A stretch of 64,000 bases of DNA from assembly GCF_016743775.1 (NCBI RefSeq), contig NZ_JAEQMY010000004.1, forward strand, positions 1 to 64,000, in the 5' to 3' direction. Source of the stretch: Microvirga aerilata. Its GTDB lineage: Bacteria; Pseudomonadota; Alphaproteobacteria; Rhizobiales; Beijerinckiaceae. Below are positions 37,027 to 45,581 of this stretch, in pieces. The position numbers and the translations under genes are program-made. Position 1 is the first letter of the stretch, and the number at the start of each line of letters is the position of its first letter. The notes under the pieces are model-generated. The model searched no databases. It was not told where the DNA came from and was given only the letters and a program-made list of their open reading frames with translations.

Positions 37027-37590
37027 GTGGTGAGGGACCGCATTGACCATGGAGAAGCGGACTCCCGTTTTTTCTTCGCGCCCTTCGTGTCCTCCACGAT
37101 GCGGGTCGAACCCGCTTGGATCGACTACAACGGCCACATGAACATGGCCTACTATCATGTCCTCTTCGACCGGGCGGTGGAGGAGGGCTTCAGCCTTGTG
37201 GGCCTCGGCCAGGATTATCTCGAAAGCCGCAAGGCGTCCTTCTTCGCGGCGGAGATCCACACCCTCTACCAGCGCGAGCTGAGGATGCACGACCGGGTGC
37301 GCGTCACGCTCCAGCTCGTCGACCATGACGAGAAGCGCATCCACTACTACATGGAAATCCGCCATGCCGGAGAGGGATGGGTCGCTGCCACCATGGAAGG
37401 GCTGTCCCTCCATGTGGACATGGAAACCCGGAAGGTCTGCCCCTTCCCGGAGGATATCGCGGCCAACCTCGCGGTGATGAAGACAACCCATGCCCGCCTG
37501 ACCAAGCCGCAGAACCTGGGCCGCGTCATCGGCATTCCGCCCAAGGCCGAAATCCAAGAGGCCCTATCGGCCTCCGGCACCCGGCACTAG
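37027..37590 (+). CDS. thioesterase family (hotdog) protein
   Basis: The hotdog domain shows VEPAWIDYNGHMNMAYYHVLFDRAVEEGF, the 4-hydroxybenzoyl-CoA-thioesterase-like active-site motif with Asp/Asn, then RKASFFAAEIHTLYQRELRMHDRVRV. It probably hydrolyses an acyl-CoA. The start is uncertain: GTG 37027 or 37030 gives about 187 residues, while ATG 37099 starts just at the domain. An ATG at 37049 is out of frame. Its TAG overlaps the TAG of the convergent small gene (CTAG). Confidence 0.82.
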   Translation: MVRDRIDHGEADSRFFFAPFVSSTMRVEPAWIDYNGHMNMAYYHVLFDRAVEEGFSLVGLGQDYLESRKASFFAAEIHTLYQRELRMHDRVRVTLQLVDHDEKRIHYYMEIRHAGEGWVAATMEGLSLHVDMETRKVCPFPEDIAANLAVMKTTHARLTKPQNLGRVIGIPPKAEIQEALSASGTRH

Positions 37591-37868
37591 CACCGGATCG
37601 CCCCTGGAGGGCACCGTCCGACCCGCACAGACGGCGACGGGTTGGAGAACAGCCGTTGCCGGTCGATCCTGCGCCGCAGATGATTGTTTTCGTTCTGGAT
37701 CTGCTGCTCAAGGTTCAGGAGCCGCTGCTCCTGCTGGATCCGCCGGTTGATCTCCTTCGTCTGCCTTTCCGCAGGGCTCGTGCGGGGCAGGCGCGTCTGG
37801 GCGTCGGCAGGACCGGCGAGCGGCAGGAGAAGGCTCGAGACGACGGCAATCGCCACCATGAAACGCAT
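37587..37868 (-). CDS. small secreted protein with coiled coil
   Basis: The 93-residue protein has a signal peptide (MRFMVAIAVVSSLLLPLAGPADA, cleavage likely after ADA), a central Gln/Glu/Arg-rich heptad-like segment (KEINRRIQQEQRLLNLEQQIQNEN) and a C-terminal CPPGAIRC that may form a disulfide. Unknown function, periplasmic. Confidence 0.7.
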   Translation of the reverse strand: MRFMVAIAVVSSLLLPLAGPADAQTRLPRTSPAERQTKEINRRIQQEQRLLNLEQQIQNENNHLRRRIDRQRLFSNPSPSVRVGRCPPGAIRC

Positions 37869-38005
37869 GAGACAATCCTATTTGGGCCCCTTATGCCCAT
37901 ATGGCCATCGAGGCCTTCCGGGACAACGCTGTATGGCCCCGGAAGTTGAGGCCTGCGGCAGGATCGACAGGCATTACGGGCTCGACGCCGTTCGCCTTTT
38001 GATCC

Positions 38006-40381
38006 ATGGTCCCGCCGATGAATCAATCCGAACAAAGACCCGATCCGCAGGACAGCCTTGCCCATGAGCCGGCATCCGGCTCCTTGAGCGCCCGCGCCCG
38101 CGCGGCGGTTGCGCCGCAATCGCCTTACCTGAATGGCCTGAATCCAGAGCAGCGCGCTGCCGTCGAGGCCACCGAGGGTCCCGTTCTCGTGCTGGCAGGC
38201 GCCGGGACCGGCAAGACCCGGGTTCTGACCACCCGGATCGCCCACCTGATCGCCACCGGCAAGGCCTACCCGTCCCAGATCCTGGCCGTGACCTTCACCA
38301 ACAAGGCCGCGCGGGAGATGCGCGAGCGCATCACCTCCGTCATCGGCCCCGTGGCCGAGGGCATGCAGTGGCTCGGGACCTTCCACTCCATCGGCACCAA
38401 GGTTCTGCGCCGCCATGCGGAGCTGGTGGGCCTGCGCTCCGACTTCACGATTCTGGGCACGGACGACCAGCTTCGCCTGATGAAGCAGGTGATCGAGGCC
38501 GAAGGCATCGACGAGAAGCGCTGGCCGGCTCGCCAGCTTGCAGGCCATATCGACGGCTGGAAGAACCGAGGCCTCGGCCCCGACCAGGTTGCGGCCGGAG
38601 AGGCCGGTGCCTTCGCCAACGGGAAAGGCGGGCGGCTCTACCGGGCCTACCAGGATCGCCTCAAGACCCTGAACGCCGTCGATTTCGGCGATCTCCTGCT
38701 CGAATGCCTTCGCCTGTGGCGCGAGCACCCGGACATTCTGGAGCAGTACCAGAACCGCTTCCGCTACATGCTCGTGGACGAATACCAGGACACCAACGTC
38801 GCCCAGTATCTCTGGCTGCGGCTCCTCGCCCAGGCGCGCAAGAACCTGTGCTGCGTCGGCGACGACGACCAGTCGATCTATGGCTGGCGCGGGGCCGAGG
38901 TCGACAACATCCTGCGCTTCGAGCACGATTTTCCCGGCGCGACCGTGATCCGGCTGGAGCGTAACTACCGCTCGACGGGCCACATCCTGTCGGCCGCCTC
39001 AGGCCTGATCGCCAAGAACCAGGGCCGCCTGGGCAAGACCCTGCGCACCGAAGACGAGCCGGGCGAGAAGGTGTCCATCACCGGGGCCTGGGACTCCGAG
39101 GACGAGGCCCGGCTCATCGGCGAGGAGATCGAGGCGCTTCACGCTAAGAAGCACCCGCTCTCCGAGATCGCGATCCTGGTCCGCATCTCGGCACAGATGC
39201 GCGAGATCGAAGACCGGCTCGTGACGCTCGGCGTCCCCTATCGGGTCATCGGCGGCCCGCGCTTCTACGAGCGAGCCGAAATCCGCGATGCCCTGGCCTA
39301 TCTTCGCGTCGTGAACCAGCCCGCCGATGATCTGGCCTTCGAGCGCATCGTCAACGTACCGAAGCGCGGCTTGGGCGATGCCACGATCCAGGTGCTGCAC
39401 AACCATGCCCGCGCGGCCCGTGTGCCGCTCGTGGAGGCGGCCCGCTTCATCGTCGAGACGGACGAGCTGAAGCCCAAGCCCAGGGCTACGCTCCGCGATC
39501 TCCTCATCTCCTTCGGCCGCTGGGCCAAGCTCTCCGAGACCCTATCGCAGTCGGAGGTCGCCCAGACCGTGCTGGAGGAATCCGGCTACACGGACATGTG
39601 GCAGAAGGACAAGTCGGCGGATGCGGCTGGACGCCTGGAAAACCTCAAGGAGCTCGTGCGCTCCATGGAGGAGTTCCCGGACCTGCAAAGCTTCCTGGAG
39701 CACGTGTCCCTCGTCATGGAGGCCAACGAGTCCGATACAACCGAGCGCGTGAGCCTGATGACGCTCCACGCCGCCAAGGGCCTCGAGTTCGACACGGTGT
39801 TCCTGCCCGGCTGGGAGGAAGGCCTCTTCCCGAACCAGCGGGCGCTTGACGAGAGCGGGCGCGCGGGCCTGGAGGAGGAGCGCCGGCTTGCCCATGTGGG
39901 CCTCACCCGCGCCCGGCGCCGGGCCAAGATCTTTTTCGCGTCCAACCGGCGCATCCACGGTCTATGGAACTCGACCGTCCCGAGCCGCTTCGTGGACGAT
40001 CTGCCGGAAACGAACGTGGAGATCCTGGAGGCTCCCGCCAACTTCTCCTACGGCGGCTCGCGCTTCGACCGGATGCAGCCCTTCAGCGGCTCCTCCTACC
40101 AAACCCCCGGCTGGCAGCGCGCCCAGGCGCACCGCGCCAGCACCGACGATGGGGGCTATTCCGCCCGCCGCTCCGGCGACCGGCGCGGTCCGGTGCTGAT
40201 CGAAGGCGAGCTGGTGGCGAAATCCAGCGGCGGATCGGGGTTTGCGGTCGGCGGGCGCGTCCTGCACACCAAGTTCGGCCCCGGCACCATCGAGGCGGTG
40301 GACGGCAACAAGCTCACGGTCGAGTTCGACAAGGCCGGGCGCAAGATGGTGCTGGACAGCTTCGTCAAGGCGATGGGATAA
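38006..40381 (+). CDS. uvrD: UvrD/PcrA-type superfamily 1 DNA helicase
   Basis: The 791-residue 3'-5' helicase has the Q motif LNPEQRAAVEATEG, Walker A AGAGTGKT (64-71), DEYQDTN (motif II), DDDQSIYGWRGA (III), NYRSTGHIL (IV), SLMTLHAAKGLEFDTVFLPGWEEG and VGLTRARR (V-VI), plus a C-terminal Tudor-like tail (GGRVLHTKFGPGTIEAVDGNKLTVEFDKAG). It acts in nucleotide excision and mismatch repair. Two ATGs (38006, 38018) have no strong ribosome binding site; I take the first. PcrA is an equally good name. Confidence 0.92.
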   Translation: MVPPMNQSEQRPDPQDSLAHEPASGSLSARARAAVAPQSPYLNGLNPEQRAAVEATEGPVLVLAGAGTGKTRVLTTRIAHLIATGKAYPSQILAVTFTNKAAREMRERITSVIGPVAEGMQWLGTFHSIGTKVLRRHAELVGLRSDFTILGTDDQLRLMKQVIEAEGIDEKRWPARQLAGHIDGWKNRGLGPDQVAAGEAGAFANGKGGRLYRAYQDRLKTLNAVDFGDLLLECLRLWREHPDILEQYQNRFRYMLVDEYQDTNVAQYLWLRLLAQARKNLCCVGDDDQSIYGWRGAEVDNILRFEHDFPGATVIRLERNYRSTGHILSAASGLIAKNQGRLGKTLRTEDEPGEKVSITGAWDSEDEARLIGEEIEALHAKKHPLSEIAILVRISAQMREIEDRLVTLGVPYRVIGGPRFYERAEIRDALAYLRVVNQPADDLAFERIVNVPKRGLGDATIQVLHNHARAARVPLVEAARFIVETDELKPKPRATLRDLLISFGRWAKLSETLSQSEVAQTVLEESGYTDMWQKDKSADAAGRLENLKELVRSMEEFPDLQSFLEHVSLVMEANESDTTERVSLMTLHAAKGLEFDTVFLPGWEEGLFPNQRALDESGRAGLEEERRLAHVGLTRARRRAKIFFASNRRIHGLWNSTVPSRFVDDLPETNVEILEAPANFSYGGSRFDRMQPFSGSSYQTPGWQRAQAHRASTDDGGYSARRSGDRRGPVLIEGELVAKSSGGSGFAVGGRVLHTKFGPGTIEAVDGNKLTVEFDKAGRKMVLDSFVKAMG

Positions 40382-40396
40382 GGCCGGAGAACGTAG

Positions 40397-40420
40397 ATGC
40401 CCGGCGCTGAGGCCGGGCAT
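40397..40420. terminator. hairpin after uvrD
   Basis: ATGCCCGGC and GCCGGGCAT form a perfect 9-bp stem with a 6-base loop, 15 bases after the uvrD stop and 25 bases before the convergent katalase-family gene end. There is no U-run in either direction. It resembles the CCGGG(C)ATGAC edges at 714-748 and 52312-52480. Confidence 0.5.
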
Positions 40421-40445
40421 GACGCAGTACAGCTCCAAGTAAAGT

Positions 40446-41327
40446 TTATTCCGCAGCAGCAGGCGGGACCGGTGCCGGCGGCGTGCCGTACATCCGCGGG
40501 TCGACCGGGTTGAGCAGGCCCTCGTCTTCCGTGTAGGCCGGCGGGCGATCCACGTAAGTGAACGTTCCCTTGCCGTCCGGCGCAGGCCCCTGGGCCCAGC
40601 GTCCCTGCTGACTCTCCGTGCCTTCGGAGTGATTGAGGAACTGATAGGCGACCTCGCTCTTCTCGAGTTCCTGCGGGAAGTTGGACGGCACGGGCGTCAT
40701 CTCGAGCCCGTCCTCCTCCAGTTCCCGAATGGCCGCCAGCCACTGGTTCTGGTGCATGGTGTCGCGTGCGATAAGGAACGACAGCATGTCCCGCACCCCG
40801 GTGTCGTTCGTCAGGTTATAGAGGCGGGCGACCTGCAGGCGGCCTTGGCTTTCCGCCGTCAGATTGAAGCGGAAATCGGCGAGAAGATTGCCGCTTGCCG
40901 TCATGAAGCCTGCATTCCAGAGATTGCCGGAGCTGTCGACCGGACGGGAACCGGAGCCGGCGACGATCACGTGCTGAGGGTTCATGCCGGCCATGATGGC
41001 GTCCTCGACGCGGGCGCCGCCCATGATGGCGCCGACAAGGGAGTTCTGGGCCGCATCCTCCTGGGTTTCCACCGGAGATGTCTCAAGGAGCCTGGCGATC
41101 ATGGTGGCCAGCATCTCCACATGGCCGATCTCCTCGGTGCCGATATCCATGAGCATGTCGCGGTATTTCTGCGGACCCCGGCAGTTCCAGCCCTGGAACA
41201 GATAGGTCATCATCACGCTGATCTCGCCCCATTGCCCGCCAAGGGGCTCCTGCAGCATCTTGGCGAAGTTCGGATCGGGTTTCTCGGGCTTGGCATGATA
41301 CGCCATCTGCTTCTGACGGAAGAACAT
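40446..41327 (-). CDS. manganese catalase
   Basis: The 293-residue non-haem catalase has the di-Mn ligands at canonical positions: Glu35 (GQWGEISV), Glu66 and His69 (TEEIGHVEM), the later Glu in FNLTAES (about 159) and His192 in DTMHQNQ. It removes hydrogen peroxide in the cytosol. The ATG is behind ACAGGAGCAGCCG. A GGAAC-N18-TT element lies 61 bases upstream, pointing to general stress control; it is divergent from the cyclopropane fatty acid synthase gene, another stress function. Confidence 0.94.
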   Translation of the reverse strand: MFFRQKQMAYHAKPEKPDPNFAKMLQEPLGGQWGEISVMMTYLFQGWNCRGPQKYRDMLMDIGTEEIGHVEMLATMIARLLETSPVETQEDAAQNSLVGAIMGGARVEDAIMAGMNPQHVIVAGSGSRPVDSSGNLWNAGFMTASGNLLADFRFNLTAESQGRLQVARLYNLTNDTGVRDMLSFLIARDTMHQNQWLAAIRELEEDGLEMTPVPSNFPQELEKSEVAYQFLNHSEGTESQQGRWAQGPAPDGKGTFTYVDRPPAYTEDEGLLNPVDPRMYGTPPAPVPPAAAE

Positions 41328-41387
41328 CGGCTGCTCCTGTTCGATGGATCGAGTGGCGACTCTCAGCCCCACAAGAGTCTGCCTTCC

Positions 41388-41412
41388 AACCGGAGCGACT
41401 CCTGGTTGTTCC
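41388..41412 (-). promoter_or_regulatory. EcfG-type promoter of manganese catalase
   Basis: On the minus strand GGAAC is followed after exactly 18 bases by TT (GGTTGG), the consensus for alphaproteobacterial general stress sigma factors. The gene it precedes is a typical member of that regulon. Confidence 0.6.
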
Positions 41413-41439
41413 CAAATTAGGCTGGATTTCCTGTACTTT

Positions 41440-41455
41440 AGATCAGTTCTGATCT
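41440..41455. promoter_or_regulatory. 16-bp perfect palindrome between katalase and cfa
   Basis: AGATCAG-TT-CTGATCT lies in the 203-bp divergent region, about 28 bases upstream of the catalase EcfG site and 75 bases before the cfa start. It could be an operator shared by both genes. A run of five T follows on the plus strand after GCAGG, so a weak terminator is a second reading. Confidence 0.45.
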
Positions 41456-41530
41456 GCAGGTTTTTCCTCTAGCCACCTGCCTGCAACTGTGGAACCATCC
41501 GCCGCAACCACATCCTTCGACGAGGCTTTG

Positions 41531-42802
41531 ATGTTCCCTCTGTCCCACATGCTGAAGTCATTCGTGCGCAGCGGCACCCTGAAGGTGATCGATGCGGAGG
41601 GCGGCGTGCACCTGTTCGGAGGGGACAAGCCTGGGCCGAATGTCACCATGAGGCTTACGGACCGTTCCCTCTACCACAAGCTCTTCCTCAATCCAGAGCT
41701 TCATGCAGGCGAAGCCTATATGGACGGACGCATGAGCTTCGAGGACGGTTCGGGCCTGCGGGACTTCCTCAATCTCTTCTCGATGAACCGTTCGACATTA
41801 GCCAACTACCCGCTGCAGAACGTGTTGAAGCGCATCTCGCGCGGCGTGAAGCGGTTCCAGCAGGCGAACCCTGTCGGCAAGGCGCAGCAGAACGTGGCGC
41901 ACCACTACGATCTCGGAAACGACTTCTACAAGCTCTTCCTCGACAAGGGCATGCAGTATTCCTGCGCCTACTTCGCCGACGATGACGACACGCTGGAAGA
42001 GGCGCAGCAGAACAAGCTTCGTCTCATCGCCTCGAAGCTCCAGCTGAAGCCCGGCATGAAGGTTCTCGACATCGGCAGCGGCTGGGGCGATCTCGCACTC
42101 TATCTCGCAGCAATGGAAGAGGTGGACGTGACGGGCGTGACGCTCTCCAAGGAGCAGCACGAACTCTCCAACGAGAAGGCGCGGCGCGCGGGCCTCTCCC
42201 ATCGCGTACGCTTCGAGTTGCTCGACTATCGCAAAGTTGAGAAACGCTTCGACCGCATCGTATCGGTCGGCATGTTCGAGCATGTGGGCGTGCATCATTA
42301 CGGCGAGTTTTTTGCGAAGGTCAACGCACTGCTCGACGATGACGGCCTCATGGTGCTGCACTCCATCGGCAAGATGAGCCCGCCCGGCACCGCAAGCCCG
42401 TGGCTGCGCAAATACATCTTCCCCGGCGCCTACTCCCCTGCCCTGTCCGAGGTTTTTCCGGTGGTCGAGCAGAACCAGCTATGGGTCACGGATCTCGAGT
42501 TCCTGCGCCTTCACTATGCAAAGACGCTCAATCACTGGCACCGGCGCTTCGAGGCAAACCGCGAGAAGATCGCCGCCATGTACGACGAGCGCTTCTGCAG
42601 GATGTTCGAGTTTTATCTGATCAGCGCGGAGACCATGTTCACGACCGGGAGCCAGCTTGTGTTCCACATGCAGCTGGCGCGCAAGCGCGATGCCGCGCCC
42701 ATCGTGCGCGACTACATCACGGATGTGCAGCGCGAGTACAAGCTCAAGGAAGCAGAGCGTCTCAAGGTGCTAGAAGGCGCAAGGGAACTGACGCCGGCTT
42801 GA
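41531..42802 (+). CDS. cfa: cyclopropane-fatty-acyl-phospholipid synthase
   Basis: Cfa transfers a methylene group from SAM to double bonds of membrane phospholipids, a stationary-phase and acid-stress response. The 423-residue product has HYDLGNDFY (125-133), SAM motif VLDIGSGWG (178-186), EHVGVHHYGEFF and the C-terminal AETMFTTGSQLVFHMQL. ATG 41531 follows GAGGCTTTG; an in-frame GTG lies at 41489. It is divergent from manganese catalase. Confidence 0.94.
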   Translation: MFPLSHMLKSFVRSGTLKVIDAEGGVHLFGGDKPGPNVTMRLTDRSLYHKLFLNPELHAGEAYMDGRMSFEDGSGLRDFLNLFSMNRSTLANYPLQNVLKRISRGVKRFQQANPVGKAQQNVAHHYDLGNDFYKLFLDKGMQYSCAYFADDDDTLEEAQQNKLRLIASKLQLKPGMKVLDIGSGWGDLALYLAAMEEVDVTGVTLSKEQHELSNEKARRAGLSHRVRFELLDYRKVEKRFDRIVSVGMFEHVGVHHYGEFFAKVNALLDDDGLMVLHSIGKMSPPGTASPWLRKYIFPGAYSPALSEVFPVVEQNQLWVTDLEFLRLHYAKTLNHWHRRFEANREKIAAMYDERFCRMFEFYLISAETMFTTGSQLVFHMQLARKRDAAPIVRDYITDVQREYKLKEAERLKVLEGARELTPA

Positions 42803-42833
42803 GGACCGGCGTCAGGTTCTTTTCAGTTGTCGT

Positions 42834-43751
42834 TCAGCGCCGTTCGCCCGCGAGGTGCCGCGAGGTGATCGTCGGATCGACAGCACCGGAGCGACCGCCG
42901 AACCAGCCGGCGAGCGCCCCGAGGATCAGACCGAGTGCGCCGAGAAGCGCAGCGGTCGAGACACCCGTGGCCGCAGTGTCGGCCGCCTGCTTCGCCTGAT
43001 CCACAGCCTGGCGATATTGCTGCTCGTACTGCGTAATGCGGTTGCGGGCTTCTTCCGGCGGGATGTTCTGTGCACGGGCAAGAGCATCGGTCGCGCGGTC
43101 ACGTGCCTGCTGGGCCTGCGCCTGGTCGCCGGTCAGCATGGCGCGCAGGCTCGTGATGGCCGTGTCCCGCAGTTGCGCGGGGTCCGTTCCGCCTGCTGCA
43201 CTGCGCACCTGCTGCTCGATCGCCGAGAACGGATCGGGGTTTTGCGCCAGAGCGGGCGCTGCGGTCTGCACCGCCGTGCGGCCAAGGCCGCCCACGGCGC
43301 TGGACAGCGTGTTGTAGGCGCCGCCAAGGAGGCTCCCGAGCGTCGAGGTCAGCAGGTAGAAGATGACCAGGGTCGTTGCAGCCCAAGCGATCAGGCCGTG
43401 GAAGCCCGCCGTCGATTCCTTGGGTCGTCCCGAGAGCCGGCCGGCCAGATAGCCGCCTGCGAAGGAGGCGATAATGCCCGAGAGCGTCCACCAGATGCCT
43501 GCGGCAATGGAGAAGGTCGAGGCCTGCGGGTTGTCTCCCGTCGCCGGATCGAGCGTTGCAACGCCGATGCCGATGCCGAGCATGTTGAGGATGAGTTGGG
43601 TCACCAAAGCGGTGACCACGCCGGCAAGCACCGCGCCCCAGGAGATGCGGTTCAGCATGATAGTACGCGCATCTTCGGCCGGAGTGACGGGAGACATGTG
43701 CGGCGCGTCTTTATCGCCTAGATTTCGAGGCGTCGCGGGATGGTCTACCAT
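42834..43751 (-). CDS. PhnA-like integral membrane protein, unknown
   Basis: The 305-residue protein has about four hydrophobic segments (around 36-60, 84-104, 121-146 and 277-292), Gly-rich helices (GGYLAGRLSG) and a long Ala/Gln/Arg-rich helical domain (about 170-265) between the third and last. Proteins of this kind are named PhnA-like in Rhizobiales databases although they are not related to phosphonoacetate hydrolase, as far as I know. An EcfG-type promoter lies upstream, so a membrane stress role is likely but unproven. Confidence 0.7.
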   Translation of the reverse strand: MVDHPATPRNLGDKDAPHMSPVTPAEDARTIMLNRISWGAVLAGVVTALVTQLILNMLGIGIGVATLDPATGDNPQASTFSIAAGIWWTLSGIIASFAGGYLAGRLSGRPKESTAGFHGLIAWAATTLVIFYLLTSTLGSLLGGAYNTLSSAVGGLGRTAVQTAAPALAQNPDPFSAIEQQVRSAAGGTDPAQLRDTAITSLRAMLTGDQAQAQQARDRATDALARAQNIPPEEARNRITQYEQQYRQAVDQAKQAADTAATGVSTAALLGALGLILGALAGWFGGRSGAVDPTITSRHLAGERR

Positions 43752-43817
43752 GGTTCCCTCCTATGGCTTTCATGGCAAAGAGCAGCAAGCCCTGAGGCGG
43801 ACTATTTTCATGCCCTT

Positions 43818-43842
43818 AACCGGAGGGTGGCACATAGGTTCC
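43818..43842 (-). promoter_or_regulatory. EcfG-type promoter of PhnA-like gene
   Basis: GGAAC-N18-TT (in CCGGTTAAG) on the minus strand, 67 bases upstream of the ATG. It has the same form and spacing as the catalase site. Confidence 0.58.
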
Positions 43843-43965
43843 ACGGTTTTGCCATAAAACCGCACCTGCCCGCCAAGCTTCCCTCAAGCCCGCGTTTCGT
43901 CATCCTTGCGCTTCAAGCCACCGTGAGAGTGCTGCGCCGGCAGCGTGCCTTTGGCCGGACGCTCT

Positions 43966-44004
43966 CAAAAGTGCATTCCACTTTCGGGTCCGATGCTCTA
44001 AAGC
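43966..44004. repeat. partial copy of intergenic palindrome
   Basis: CAAAAGTG-N5-CACTTTCGGG is followed by TCCGATGCTCTAAAG. The right side matches the larger palindrome at 57281-57328 almost base for base. It ends 6 bases before the prmA ATG, so it sits where the ribosome binding site should be. Such elements are common between genes in Bradyrhizobium and Methylobacterium relatives. Confidence 0.75.
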
Positions 44005-44010
44005 GACGGC

Positions 44011-44961
44011 ATGCTTGAAGGTCTGCACCCCAACCGCCCCACTCACCTGTTCCGCATCACCACGGACGAGCGCTCCGCGCGCGCCATGACCGACATGATC
44101 GGCGAGATCTTCGATCCCGCCGAGACGGCGGTCGCATCGTTCGAGACGGAGGACGGCGGCCCCTGGATGCTGGAAGCCTATTTCGCGCATCCGCCGGACG
44201 AGGCGGCGATCCGCAGCCTGCTGCGCCCCTTCGTCGGTGCGGAGGCGGATAAAGGCGTTTTCCTCCCCATCGAGCAGAAGGACTGGGTGAAGGCTTCGCT
44301 GGAGGGCTTAAAGCCCGTTCGGGCGGGGCGCATCTTCGTTCACGGTTCCCACGACCGTGAGCAGCGGCGGCCGAGCGATCTCCCGATCGAGATCGAGGCC
44401 GGCCTCGCCTTCGGCACAGGCCATCACGGCACCACCAAGGGCTGCCTGCTCGCTTTCGTGGATGAACTGAAGATGCGCACGCCACGCCACGTGCTCGATG
44501 TGGGCACCGGCACGGGCATCCTGGCCTTTGCGGCGGCGAAGATCCTGAAGCGGCCCGTTGTTGCAGGCGATATCGATCCGGAAGCGGTGCGCGTGGCACG
44601 GGAGAATGCCCGGCTCAACGGGATCGGGGCTTGGATGAAGCTCTATGTAGGTCCAGGGATCCGCCACGCGGATGCGAACCGCCCTGGGCACTTCGATCTG
44701 GTCTTTGCCAACATCCTGGCAAAGCCCCTGCGGATGCTGTCCCCGGCCCTGGCGCGGGTGGCAAGCAGCGATGGAACGATCATTCTGTCCGGGCTTCTCT
44801 ACCGCGACGTGCCGGGCGTTCTCTCCGCTTACGCGTATCAGGGCTGGCACCTCCAGCGCCGCTACGACCTGGAGGGTTGGGCCGCGCTGGTGTTGAAGCG
44901 GGGCAGCGCTCGTCCGCAGCCCCGCAGTCTGCAAGGTTACTCGGCCAGGATGCCCGGGTAG
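44011..44961 (+). CDS. prmA: ribosomal protein L11 methyltransferase
   Basis: PrmA trimethylates lysines and the N-terminus of L11. The 316-residue protein has an N-terminal substrate-recognition domain and the SAM domain with AFGTGHHGTT (133-142), DVGTGTG (163-169) and FANILAKPL. The start lies directly behind a repeat copy, and no ribosome binding site is visible; a leaderless or repeat-supplied start is possible. The 3' end overlaps a small minus-strand ORF by 25 bases. Confidence 0.92.
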   Translation: MLEGLHPNRPTHLFRITTDERSARAMTDMIGEIFDPAETAVASFETEDGGPWMLEAYFAHPPDEAAIRSLLRPFVGAEADKGVFLPIEQKDWVKASLEGLKPVRAGRIFVHGSHDREQRRPSDLPIEIEAGLAFGTGHHGTTKGCLLAFVDELKMRTPRHVLDVGTGTGILAFAAAKILKRPVVAGDIDPEAVRVARENARLNGIGAWMKLYVGPGIRHADANRPGHFDLVFANILAKPLRMLSPALARVASSDGTIILSGLLYRDVPGVLSAYAYQGWHLQRRYDLEGWAALVLKRGSARPQPRSLQGYSARMPG

Positions 44962-45041
44962 CGCTTGGCAAGCTCGCGGCGAAGCTTGAGGGTATTGGCC
45001 CAGATCTCGCGAACGGCCTTCATGGCGGCAATGATAATCAT
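44937..45041 (-). CDS. 34-aa DUF1127-like small protein
   Basis: This short frame encodes a hydrophobic start and a basic helix (MKAVREIWANTLKLRRELAKRYPGILAE), similar to the Arg-rich helix of DUF1127 proteins, which are small RNA- or phosphate-linked regulators in alphaproteobacteria. It overlaps the convergent 3' end of prmA. The ribosome binding site is weak, so translation is not certain. Confidence 0.45.
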   Translation of the reverse strand: MIIIAAMKAVREIWANTLKLRRELAKRYPGILAE

Positions 45042-45069
45042 GGTGATGTCTCGCTTATGAATGGAATGG

Positions 45070-45294
45070 TTAGATCTTAAAAGGCAGAAGGCTGGACTGC
45101 TCGTGAAACAGGCCTGAATGATCCTGCCTGCGGCCGAGGTCCGCCATAAGAGCTTCGTGACGGCGCAATTCCCGCTCAGCCGTTTTGGTGCGGCTCTCGA
45201 TGAGAGCATTGATGACACGCACGGCGATCACGGAGAACCGCGACGGTGCTTGAACGTCACGGGTGAAGGCGGAGGAAAAAACGGCTGTGGTCAT
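45070..45294 (-). CDS. 74-aa small basic protein, DUF1127-like
   Basis: The frame follows GGAGATGAGATC and encodes a short Ser/Ala-rich start, then a helix RVINALIESRTKTAERELRRHEALMADLGRRQ, a pattern close to DUF1127 (YjiS-like) small proteins. It precedes the 34-aa frame by 28 bases on the same strand; the pair may be one transcript. Function unknown. Confidence 0.55.
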   Translation of the reverse strand: MTTAVFSSAFTRDVQAPSRFSVIAVRVINALIESRTKTAERELRRHEALMADLGRRQDHSGLFHEQSSLLPFKI

Positions 45295-45581
45295 GATCTC
45301 ATCTCCAACAGATCGGCGCTGAGACCCTTCAGCGTTCCTCTGTTCTTGCTGTCAGGAATATAAGGTCCTCCCGACTTTAGTAGTAGTCATAGGATCACAT
45401 GCGAGCCATGCGATCGTTGCAATTCACAATCAGCAAAGATTAACCTTTAGGCATTGAGTGCATGCTGCCGGGCATTGTGCTCCAGAGGTAAGCGCATCCC
45501 CTGAAAGCACGACGGTTGCAGCCGCTGCCGCTCCGGCCTAGCGTGTCGCCCTCTCCATTCCCGATCCCGGTGCTGCTTCGC

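Noticed and set aside
41489-41530. EcfG site before cfa (GGAAC at about 41491)
   Set aside because: TT occurs only after 20 bases and the site is too close to the start codon.
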